The notes under the pieces are model-generated. The model had not been told where the DNA came from, searched no databases, and saw nothing but the letters and a program-made list of their open reading frames with translations. Position numbers and translations under genes: made by a program. Source: a bacterium (GTDB lineage Bacteria > Oederibacteriota > JAJYGY01). Taken from it: DNA of 9,563 nt. Location of the stretch: the NCBI GenBank assembly GCA_021790555.1, contig JAJYGY010000173.1, forward strand, positions 2,367 through 11,929, written 5' to 3'. Below are positions 1 to 8,498 of this stretch, in pieces (the first letter of the stretch is position 1; every line of letters starts with the position of its first letter).

Positions 1-1
1 G

Positions 2-241
2 GAGCGGCGGGAGCTGAACGTCGCCCTCGAGGGCATGAAGAAGCGGGCCGGCGAGGCCAACGCCCGGGTCGGCCAGCTCATGCGCACCGACAAGGCGGCC
101 GGCGAGGCGGCCCGGGCCGAGGCGCGCACCCTTTCCGACGAGGTGAAGGGCAAGGAGAAGCCCATCGAGGTCTTCGAGGTGACGGGATGGAAGGGGCAGG
201 GAAGGGCGGAATGGGCGGTTCCCCTGCCCGAACCGCATTGA
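2..241 (+). CDS. C-terminal end of an unidentified protein with a cyclase-like tail (partial)
   Basis: The frame is open from the left edge to a TGA at 239-241, so about 79 C-terminal residues are visible and the start lies outside the window. Third codon positions are strongly G/C, as in the neighbouring genes, which supports real coding. The visible part begins with a charged, Ala/Glu/Arg/Lys-rich, probably helical stretch of about 45 residues, followed by KGKEKPIEVFEVTGW and a short Pro-containing tail. The KGKEKPIEVFEV string closely resembles the last beta-strand of class III adenylate/guanylate cyclase domains, where a 'KGK..P.EVYEV' sequence is typical. However, the helical stretch before it does not look like the preceding part of a cyclase. 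Function is therefore left open: it may be a degenerate cyclase-domain end or an unrelated protein. An in-frame ATG at 35 exists but is unlikely to be the true start, because coding continues upstream of it. Confidence 0.6.
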   Translation, partial: ERRELNVALEGMKKRAGEANARVGQLMRTDKAAGEAARAEARTLSDEVKGKEKPIEVFEVTGWKGQGRAEWAVPLPEPH

Positions 242-247
242 TTTCGA

Positions 248-276
248 TTGCCGGGCCAAGGGGGCGAAGGTAAAAT
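248..276 (+). promoter_or_regulatory. Candidate sigma70-type promoter for the 65-residue protein gene
   Basis: TTGCCG at 248-253 and TAAAAT at 271-276 are separated by 17 bases. They match the consensus at 4 of 6 and 5 of 6 positions. The -10 box sits in the only A/T-rich patch of this intergenic region and would start transcription near 283, about 40 bases before the ATG at 323. It is a candidate by pattern only. A second box-like TATGAT at 290-295 has no suitably spaced -35. Confidence 0.4.
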
Positions 277-322
277 TTTTGGGATGCCGTATGATGGATC
301 TTCACGCGCGAAGGGAGGACGG

Positions 323-520
323 ATGGACGCCAACAGCCACTATGAAACCATGAAAAAGATCTGCCAGGAGGCCAAGGTCGCCGTGGAGGAGCGTCCCAAG
401 CAGAAGTGGGGCTCGAACTACAAGAAGGGCGCGATCGAGTACAACGTCCTGCGCGTCGGGGGCAACCGCTGCGATTTCCTTTTCGACCAGTCCGGGAAAC
501 TGGTGGCGGTCTCCCAATAG
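323..520 (+). CDS. Small hypothetical protein, 65 residues
   Basis: I do not recognise this protein. It is soluble-looking, with no signal peptide or membrane segment. The first half is a charged helix-like stretch (MDANSHYETMKKICQEAK onward) rich in Lys and Glu. The second half looks like a small beta-structure (IEYNVLRVGG, CDFLFDQSGKLVAVSQ), which may form a two- or three-stranded sheet with a turn at DQSGK. Cys residues occur near residues 14 and 52. The ATG at 323 is chosen because a GGGAGG Shine-Dalgarno site lies at 313-318; the upstream in-frame ATG at 248 would fall within the candidate promoter. It ends with TAG and is followed four bases later by an intrinsic terminator, so it is probably transcribed alone. 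Codon third positions are G/C-biased like the neighbours, which argues for a real gene. Confidence 0.7.
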   Translation: MDANSHYETMKKICQEAKVAVEERPKQKWGSNYKKGAIEYNVLRVGGNRCDFLFDQSGKLVAVSQ

Positions 521-524
521 GGCC

Positions 525-550
525 TGCCGGGGGCTTGCGCCGGCATTTTT
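525..550 (+). terminator. Intrinsic terminator after the small gene
   Basis: TGCCGG (525-530) pairs perfectly with CCGGCA (540-545) around a 9-base loop, and five T residues follow directly at 546-550. It begins four bases after the TAG of the small gene. It separates that gene from the acyl-CoA synthetase unit, which must then use its own promoter within 551-628; I see no convincing boxes there. Confidence 0.7.
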
Positions 551-628
551 CCCATTCCGTATCCGTGGACGCGCGAGCATGCAGAGATTCCGGTACGCCG
601 ATGTCCCGGCTTCCCTGGTGGCATAGGG

Positions 629-2161
629 ATGCGGGCGCCTTGGTATGAACATTACGAGCCGCGGGTTCCAAGGAAACTGAGCTATCCGGCCGTCCCGCTC
701 GACCGGTTCCTGGCGGACGCGGCCCGCCGTTATCCGGACCACACGGCCACGGTCTATTTCGGCGGACGCCTCAGCTTCCGTCAGCTGGACGGCCTCGCCA
801 ACCGGTTCTGCCACGCGCTTCCCAGCCTCGGCTTTTCCCCGGGCGACCGGGTGGCCCTGATGCTGCCGAACACCCCGGCCCTGGTGGCGGCGTACTTCGG
901 GATCCTGCGCGCCCGGGGGACGGTGGTGCAGGTCAACCCGCTCCTGGCCGCCGCGGAAGTCGCCCACCAGATCAAGGATTCCGGGGCCCGCATCCTGGTG
1001 ACCCTGCCCCGATTCGATCCCATCACCGTGCCCCTGCTCCACGACGGGGCGCTCGGCCACCTGGTCCTGACCGAGGTGGAGGACGGCGCCTCGCCCCTCT
1101 ACCGGCTGCTCATTCCGCTTTCCGCGCGGCTCAAGGGAGAGGCCCGCGGGGACCGCGGCGGTCCCGGAAGGGTGGCCTGGAAGGCCCTGGTGGCGGGCCG
1201 CTCCGAAGCGGCCCCGGCCGCCGAGGCGAAGCCGCGGGACCTGGCCCTGATCCAGTACACCGGGGGCACGACCGGCGTCTCCAAGGGCGCCATGTTGTCC
1301 CACGCCAACCTGGTCGCCAACACCCTGCAATGCAGGGCCGTGATGCACGACCTGAAGGAGGGCCCGGGCGGGGACGTCTTCCTGGGGGCCATCCCCTATT
1401 TTCACGTCTACGGCATGACCGTGTGCATGAACCTTGCCGTGTACGGGGGATGCACCCAGGTGCTGCTGCCGCGGTTCGAGAGCGCGAGGGTCCTGAAGAA
1501 CGTACGCGCGCAGGGGTGCACCATCTTTCCCGGCGTTTCCGCCATGTACCACGCGTTGAACCAGACGCGCGGCGCCCGCCGGGGGGACCTGGCCACGGTG
1601 CGGGCCTGCATCAGCGGAGCCGGACCGCTGTTCAAGGAGGTCCAGGAGCGCTTCGAGTCCCTCACGGGCGGCCGCGTGGTGGAGGGCTACGGCCTGACGG
1701 AGGCTTCGCCGGTGACGCACTGCAATCCCGTCTTCGGCCGGCGCAAACCCGGCACCATCGGGATCCCCCTGCCCGACACCCTGGCCAAGGTCGTGGACGA
1801 GGCGACCGGCCGCCGGGCGCTTCCGGCCGGCCGGGTGGGCGAGCTGGCGGTGAAGGGGCCCCAGGTGATGCTGGGATACTGGCGCAAGCGGGCCGAGACC
1901 CGCCGGGCCCTGCGGGGCGGCTGGCTCTACACCGGCGACCTGGCGGTGATGGACAAGGAGGGCTATTTCCGCATCGCCGAGCGGAAGAAGGACATGATCA
2001 AGACCCGGGGGGAGAACGTTTATCCCCGCCGGATCGAGGAAATCCTGATGAAGCATCCCGGGGTGGCCGACGTGGTGGTGGTGGGACTTCCGGACAAGGT
2101 GATCGGGGAGAGCATCAAGGTCTACGTGGTGGCCCGCAATCCGGCCCCCGGCCGGGACTAA
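629..2161 (+). CDS. Long-chain acyl-CoA synthetase (AMP-binding), truncated by an in-frame stop
   Basis: This enzyme class activates fatty acids with ATP and CoA to acyl-CoA, the entry step of beta-oxidation. The 510 residues carry the ANL-family adenylation core: phosphate-binding loop YTGGTTGVSKG from residue 210, IPYFHVYGMT near 256, YGLTEASP at 354-361, YTGDL at 434-438, and the hinge region ERKKDM at 451-456 followed by GENVYPRRIEE. The N-terminus (PWYEHYEPRVPRKLSYP) matches FadD/LcfB-type proteins and supports the ATG at 629, although its ribosome site (GGTGG near 617-621) is weak. The frame ends at TAA in the C-terminal lid, after VYVVARNPAPGRD. The family normally continues about 48 residues, including the PK...GK A10 motif whose lysine contacts the adenylate. 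That missing part follows immediately in the same frame (2162-2305). Without it, adenylation should be severely impaired. The other stop codons in the window behave normally, so a recoded genetic code is not indicated. Confidence 0.93.
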   Translation: MRAPWYEHYEPRVPRKLSYPAVPLDRFLADAARRYPDHTATVYFGGRLSFRQLDGLANRFCHALPSLGFSPGDRVALMLPNTPALVAAYFGILRARGTVVQVNPLLAAAEVAHQIKDSGARILVTLPRFDPITVPLLHDGALGHLVLTEVEDGASPLYRLLIPLSARLKGEARGDRGGPGRVAWKALVAGRSEAAPAAEAKPRDLALIQYTGGTTGVSKGAMLSHANLVANTLQCRAVMHDLKEGPGGDVFLGAIPYFHVYGMTVCMNLAVYGGCTQVLLPRFESARVLKNVRAQGCTIFPGVSAMYHALNQTRGARRGDLATVRACISGAGPLFKEVQERFESLTGGRVVEGYGLTEASPVTHCNPVFGRRKPGTIGIPLPDTLAKVVDEATGRRALPAGRVGELAVKGPQVMLGYWRKRAETRRALRGGWLYTGDLAVMDKEGYFRIAERKKDMIKTRGENVYPRRIEEILMKHPGVADVVVVGLPDKVIGESIKVYVVARNPAPGRD

Positions 2162-2305
2162 TTGATGGCCTTCTGCCGCCAGCGCCTCTCCAGGTTCGAG
2201 ATCCCCGGGGAAATCGAGTTCCGCAAGTCCCTGCCCAAGAACATGATCGGCAAGACCCTCAGGCGCGTGCTGCGGGAAGAGGAGGCGAAAAAGGCCAGGC
2301 CATGA
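2162..2305 (+). pseudogene. In-frame C-terminal remnant of the acyl-CoA synthetase
   Basis: Directly after the TAA at 2159-2161, the same frame continues for 47 codons, beginning LMAFCRQRLSRFEIP and including LPKNMIGKTLRR, and ends at TGA 2303-2305. This is the standard lid end of acyl-CoA synthetases: the AFC.Q.L..F..P helix, then the A10 'PK..GK' motif. The A10 lysine would be codon 542 of the uninterrupted gene. Spacing from VYVVA to AFC is about what intact family members show, so TAA sits where a residue (commonly Glu) is expected. A single G-to-T change in GAA would explain it. Separate initiation is conceivable at ATG 2165 or TTG 2162, but I see no Shine-Dalgarno site. The last four bases overlap the HD-GYP start as ATGA, a normal operon junction for an intact gene. 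Confidence 0.85.
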
Positions 2306-3642
2306 TCTACGAGCGCGGCAAACAACAGAGCTACCGGGCCGAGGTCTCCCAGTCCCTGGGCCTGCGGCTGTGGATCACGGCGCTGGCCGCGGTCCTGGCC
2401 GGGGTGCTGCAGGCCGCCTTTGGCATGGCCTTTTCGCGCGGCCTCTACGTCTCGCTGGGCCTGTGGGCGGCGGTCCTGGCGGGGGCCCGCGCCTGGCTCC
2501 CGGGCCTGAAGGGCAAGCGGCGCTTCGACGCGGCCCACTTCGCCTTCTACCTGGTGGAAGCCCTGGGCATGGGCGCGGTGTGCTACTACATGGGCGGCGC
2601 CTCGTGGATCGGCTTCGCGGCCTTCCTGTTCGTGGTGGCCTACGCCAACCTGCTGCTGAAACCGCCGGCCAACTTCTGGGCCACCCTTTTCGCCGCGCTT
2701 TCCTTCGCCGCCATGGTGGCGATGGAGGCGGCGGGACTGCTGCCCTTCCAGGCGGTGTTCTCCCCGAGCACCACCCGGCGGGACCTGGCCTACCTGGCCC
2801 CCACCGCGGCCGGCGTGGCCGCCGCGCTTTTCCTGGTGGGGCTGGCCGTCTTCCGCTTCGCCGAGCTGCTGCGCAAGCGCGACGCCGAACTGCGCGGCAT
2901 GAACGCCAGGCTGAAGGCGCTCACCGAGGAGGTCCTGGAGAAGAACGAGTCGCTGACCCTCAGCCGGCGCGAGCTGCTGCTGACAAACGAGCGGCTCAAG
3001 CAGCAGAACGACGACCTTTCCAAGAGCCAGCACGTGATCCTGAGCCTGGCCACGGCCGTGGAGAGCAAGGACAACTACACGGCCGGGCATTCCCTGCGGG
3101 TGGCCTCCTACGCGCTGAAGCTTGCCAAGGCCCTGGGGCTTTCCAGGGAGGACCAGGAACAGATACGGAACGGCAGCATCCTGCACGACCTTGGGAAGAT
3201 CAACATCTCGGATCTGGTGCTGCGCAAGGCGGGGCCGCTGAGCGAGCAGGAATACGACGTGATGAAGTCGCACCCCGTGACGGGCGAGCGCATCTGCCGG
3301 CCCCTGCATTTCGCCCGTCCCTACCTCGACATCATCCGGCACCACCACGAGCGCATCGACGGCAAGGGCTATCCCGACGGCCTGAAGGGCGAGCAGATCT
3401 CGCTGCAGGCCAGGATCGTGGCCATCGCCGACGCCTTCGACGCCATGACCACCAACCGGCCCTACCGTGAGGCCATGCCGGCGGAGTCGGCCTTCGCGCG
3501 CCTGCGTGAATACGCCGGCCTGCAGTGGGACGCGGCCCTGGTGGAGAGGTTCGTCGCCGTGATGGAAAAGGAGGGGCCGCTGGGGGGCGCCCTTCAGTCC
3601 GAACCCGTCCTGGAGAGATGGGAAACCGAGCTGGGAGTCTGA
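2302..3642 (+). CDS. Membrane-anchored HD-GYP domain protein, probable cyclic-di-GMP phosphodiesterase
   Basis: The 446-residue protein has an N-terminal membrane region, a linker and an HD-GYP domain. Hydrophobic segments near residues 21-43, 47-66, 78-97, 101-119, 124-147 and 164-187 suggest six helices. A charged, coiled-coil-like stretch at about 188-245 would transmit a signal to the cytoplasmic domain. Metal-site and family motifs are intact: His263 in YTAGHSLRV, HDLGK at 295-299, HHHERIDGKGYPDG beginning at 347 with the GYP signature at 356-358, and ADAFDAMT further on. HD-GYP proteins hydrolyse cyclic-di-GMP; activity here is inferred from the complete motif set. The membrane part is not a sensor family I can name. 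The start is ATG 2302, overlapping the synthetase stop by ATGA, which implies translational coupling. The frame is open far upstream, but that part is a shadow of the synthetase. Confidence 0.93.
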   Translation: MIYERGKQQSYRAEVSQSLGLRLWITALAAVLAGVLQAAFGMAFSRGLYVSLGLWAAVLAGARAWLPGLKGKRRFDAAHFAFYLVEALGMGAVCYYMGGASWIGFAAFLFVVAYANLLLKPPANFWATLFAALSFAAMVAMEAAGLLPFQAVFSPSTTRRDLAYLAPTAAGVAAALFLVGLAVFRFAELLRKRDAELRGMNARLKALTEEVLEKNESLTLSRRELLLTNERLKQQNDDLSKSQHVILSLATAVESKDNYTAGHSLRVASYALKLAKALGLSREDQEQIRNGSILHDLGKINISDLVLRKAGPLSEQEYDVMKSHPVTGERICRPLHFARPYLDIIRHHHERIDGKGYPDGLKGEQISLQARIVAIADAFDAMTTNRPYREAMPAESAFARLREYAGLQWDAALVERFVAVMEKEGPLGGALQSEPVLERWETELGV

Positions 3643-3654
3643 GTTTTTCAACAC

Positions 3655-3677
3655 GGAGGCCCGCCAAGGCGGCCTCC
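3655..3677 (+). other. Intergenic GC-rich hairpin between the HD-GYP and dehydrogenase genes
   Basis: GGAGGCC at 3655-3661 is perfectly complementary to GGCCTCC at 3671-3677. The loop can partly zip further if C3661 is bulged (CGC against GCG). No T-run follows on either strand, so it is not a standard intrinsic terminator. It lies 26 bases before the dehydrogenase ATG and could affect mRNA stability or partial termination. This is structure seen in the sequence, with no known function. Confidence 0.4.
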
Positions 3678-3703
3678 ACACCCATCGATCGAGGTGAGCG
3701 CGC

Positions 3704-5584
3704 ATGAGTCCGATGGATACCAGCAAGATGAGCCAGGGGAAGGCCGAGGCCATGGAAGTGACCGAGGCGGCCCGCCAGGAGACCTGGGACAATCCCAGTT
3801 TCGGCCTGGAATTGTTCATGGGCCGCTACCGCGACCACCTGGTCTGGCCCTTTCCCAGGCAGGCCGAGGAGGACCGCCGCCAGGGCGACGAACTGCTGGC
3901 GAAGATCGAGGACTTCCTGAAGAAGCACGTGGACGCGGACGCCATCGACCGGGACCAGGAGGTCCCCGCCGAGGTGGTCAAGGGCCTGGCCGACCTGGGC
4001 CTCTTCGCCATGAAGATCCCCAAGCAGTACGGGGGCCTGGGGCTTTCCCAGGTGAACTACAACCGGGCCATCGCCCTGGTCGCCAGCCATTGCGGGTCCA
4101 CGGCGGTGTGGCTGTCGGCCCACCAGTCCATCGGCGTGCCCCAGCCCCTGAAGCTTTTCGGCACCGAGGAGCAGAAGGCCAAATGGCTGCCGGCTTTTTC
4201 CAAGGGGGCCGTCTCGGCCTTCGCCCTGACCGAGCCGGACGTGGGGTCGGACCCGGCCAAGATGAACACCACGGCCACGCCCGTCGAGGACGGAAAGTAC
4301 TACCTGATCAACGGCCAGAAGCTCTGGTGCACCAACGGCACGGTGGCCGACGTGCTGGTGGTGATGGCCCGCACGCCCGACAAGGAGGTCCGCGGCAGGA
4401 AGCGCAAGCAGATCAGCGCCTTCATCGTGGACACCAAGACCCCCGGCTTCGAGGTGGCCCACCGCTGCCGCTTCATGGGCATCCGCGCCATCCAGAACGG
4501 CCTGCTGACCTTCAAGGACGTCAAGGTGCCCCGGGAAAACCTGCTGTGGGGCGAGGGCCAGGGGCTGAAGCTGGCCCTGGTGACCCTCAACACCGGGCGC
4601 CTCACCCTGCCGGCCGCCAGCGCGGGGTCCGCCAAGATGGCCCTGGGCATGTCGCGCCGCTGGGCGGCCCACCGCGTGCAGTGGGGCGAGCCCATCGGGC
4701 GCCACGACGCGGTGGCCCAGAAGCTGGCCGTGATGGCGGCCACCACCTTCGCCATGGAGGCGGTGGTGTGGTACGCCAGCGGCCTGGCCGACCGCAAGGG
4801 CGCCGACATCCGGCTTGAGGCAGCCATGGCCAAGCTGTTCTGCAGCGAGAACGCCTGGAAGATCGTCGACGAGGCGGTGCAGATACGGGGCGGCCGGGGC
4901 TACGAGACGGCCCCCTCGCTGCGGGCCCGCGGGGAGGTGGGCTACCCCCTGGAGCGCATGATGCGCGACAACCGCATCAACACCATCATCGAGGGCGCCA
5001 GCGAGATCATGCGCCTGTTCATCGCCCGCGAGGCCCTCGACCCGCACATGAAGGCCGCCGGCACCCTGATCAACCCCAAGGCCGCCAAGGGGCCCTGGCA
5101 GCTGGCCGGCGACGCCCTTCGCGCCGCCTGGTTCTACGCCCACTGGTACCCCAAGCGCTGGCTGCCCCACGGCCTGCCGGGCACCTATTCGGACTACGGC
5201 CCCCTGGCCAAGCACGTCTCCTACGTCAGCCGCCACAGCAACCGGCTGGCCCGCAACCTGATCCACCTGATGGCCCTCAACGGCCCGGGCCTGGAGAAGA
5301 GGCAGGCCGTGCTGGGACGGGCCGTGGACGTGGGGGTGGAGCTTTTCGCCATGGCCTGCGCCTGCTCCTTCGCGCGGCACCTGGCGGAAAAGGAGAAGAA
5401 GCCCCAGGCCGTCGACCTGGCCGACCAGTTCTGCCGGCAGTCCAGGGCGCGGGTGGCGGCCTCCTTCCGGGGCCTGTGGCGCAACGAGGACAGGCGCAAC
5501 TACGCCCTGGCCCAGCAGCTGATGGCAGGGAACTATTCCTGGCTCGAATCCGGCGTGATGCCGATCGAGGATTTCAAAAACTAA
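3704..5584 (+). CDS. Acyl-CoA dehydrogenase, very-long-chain (VLCAD/ACAD9-like) type
   Basis: This FAD enzyme oxidises acyl-CoA to trans-2-enoyl-CoA, the first oxidation of beta-oxidation, passing electrons to an electron-transfer flavoprotein. The 626 residues show an N-terminal helical domain (about 60-170, with KIPKQYGGLGLS), a middle beta-domain with FALTEPDVGSD at 173-183 and NGQKLWCTNG near 206-215, and a C-terminal helical domain with QIRGGRGYE. The catalytic Glu is likely E430 in RINTIIEGASEIMRLFIA, matching the VLCAD/ACAD9 position. About 180 further residues (to WLESGVMPIEDFKN) form the extra C-terminal region that distinguishes the long VLCAD-like group from the roughly 380-residue ordinary dehydrogenases. 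The ATG at 3704 is chosen because GAGGTGA at 3691-3697 is well placed; in-frame ATGs at 3713 and 3728 are less well served. It lies 61 bases after the HD-GYP gene and 46 before secA. Substrate chain length is inferred from architecture only. Confidence 0.94.
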   Translation: MSPMDTSKMSQGKAEAMEVTEAARQETWDNPSFGLELFMGRYRDHLVWPFPRQAEEDRRQGDELLAKIEDFLKKHVDADAIDRDQEVPAEVVKGLADLGLFAMKIPKQYGGLGLSQVNYNRAIALVASHCGSTAVWLSAHQSIGVPQPLKLFGTEEQKAKWLPAFSKGAVSAFALTEPDVGSDPAKMNTTATPVEDGKYYLINGQKLWCTNGTVADVLVVMARTPDKEVRGRKRKQISAFIVDTKTPGFEVAHRCRFMGIRAIQNGLLTFKDVKVPRENLLWGEGQGLKLALVTLNTGRLTLPAASAGSAKMALGMSRRWAAHRVQWGEPIGRHDAVAQKLAVMAATTFAMEAVVWYASGLADRKGADIRLEAAMAKLFCSENAWKIVDEAVQIRGGRGYETAPSLRARGEVGYPLERMMRDNRINTIIEGASEIMRLFIAREALDPHMKAAGTLINPKAAKGPWQLAGDALRAAWFYAHWYPKRWLPHGLPGTYSDYGPLAKHVSYVSRHSNRLARNLIHLMALNGPGLEKRQAVLGRAVDVGVELFAMACACSFARHLAEKEKKPQAVDLADQFCRQSRARVAASFRGLWRNEDRRNYALAQQLMAGNYSWLESGVMPIEDFKN

Positions 5585-5596
5585 TTCCGCGGGATC

Positions 5597-5616
5597 GCGG
5601 ATCTTCAAGGATCCGC
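5597..5616 (+). promoter_or_regulatory. Hairpin immediately upstream of the secA ribosome binding site
   Basis: GCGGATC (5597-5603) and GATCCGC (5610-5616) form a perfect 7-base stem with a 6-base loop, TTCAAG. The secA Shine-Dalgarno site GGGAGG (5619-5624) starts only two bases after the stem. A competing 4-base stem is possible between CCGC (5587-5590) and GCGG (5597-5600). No T-run follows, so it is not a typical terminator for the dehydrogenase gene. A role in secA translation or mRNA processing is inference. Confidence 0.4.
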
Positions 5617-5630
5617 ATGGGAGGTTTTGA

Positions 5631-8267
<2,637 letters not shown>

Positions 8268-8346
8268 TTTTCTGTTGGTTTTTATATTGATAAGTTGTTG
8301 AGAATTTATTTGAAATACTATAGCTCCAAGAGAATCCTAAAATAGC

Positions 8347-8380
8347 CTTGAAAAACCTTGTTTTTCAAGAGTTTTATTGT
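8347..8380 (+). terminator. Intrinsic terminator downstream of secA
   Basis: CTTGAAAAAC (8347-8356) and GTTTTTCAAG (8360-8369) form a perfect 10-base stem with a 3-base loop, followed by AG and the T-rich tail TTTTATTGT. The stem is A/T-rich, unlike the GC-rich stem of the terminator at 525, but length and tail fit. It lies 80 bases after the secA stop and probably ends the 629-8267 unit. The 79 bases between secA and the stem hold no gene that I can see. Confidence 0.75.
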
Positions 8381-8401
8381 CAGGGAAAGCTCACACACTT
8401 T

Positions 8402-8418
8402 TCAACATGGTGTTGACA
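8402..8418 (+). promoter_or_regulatory. Palindrome plus extra TTGACA box, possible operator
   Basis: TCAACA (8402-8407) and TGTTGA (8411-8416) form a perfect inverted repeat with a TGG spacer. Its right arm overlaps an additional TTGACA at 8413-8418. That box is repeated exactly at 8430-8435, 17 bases on, where it serves as a probable -35. The palindrome centre lies about 55 bases before the predicted transcription start, a position typical for activator sites. No regulator is identifiable. Confidence 0.35.
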
Positions 8419-8429
8419 TCGAAAAAGCA

Positions 8430-8457
8430 TTGACAGGAAAGGAAAATCAGTTATACT
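8430..8457 (+). promoter_or_regulatory. Strong sigma70-like promoter for the exported protein gene
   Basis: A perfect -35 box TTGACA (8430-8435) and a -10 box TATACT (8452-8457, 5 of 6) are separated by 16 bases, inside an AT-rich stretch just upstream of a gene. Transcription would begin near 8464, giving a leader of about 35 bases before the ATG at 8499. This is the best promoter match in the window. Confidence 0.75.
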
Positions 8458-8498
8458 TCTGGCAACGTAGCTATTTTGTAAACTTCTTTGGGGATTTT

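Noticed and set aside
2159..2161. TAA recoded as an amino acid genome-wide
   Set aside because: The dehydrogenase ends at TAA exactly at the expected C-terminus, and TAG and TGA also act as stops at gene ends here. A nonstandard code is not supported.
1330..2301. Upstream in-frame extension of the HD-GYP gene suggesting a 770-residue fusion
   Set aside because: The extension overlaps the conserved acyl-CoA synthetase in another frame and has Gly/Arg/Pro-rich shadow character. The ATG at 2302 gives a normal membrane-protein N-terminus with an ATGA junction.
3644..3656. Near-identical short string TTTTCAACA(C/T)GG at 3645-3656 and 8399-8410
   Set aside because: Eleven of 12 bases match, but the two contexts differ: one is followed by a hairpin, the other is part of a palindrome before a promoter. 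Two copies are too few to call a repeat family.
8287..8324. Possible additional promoter boxes (TTGATA, TTGAGA, TACTAT) just after secA
   Set aside because: Spacings of 12, 15 and 23 bases do not fit, and the intrinsic terminator at 8347 would stop such a transcript at once.
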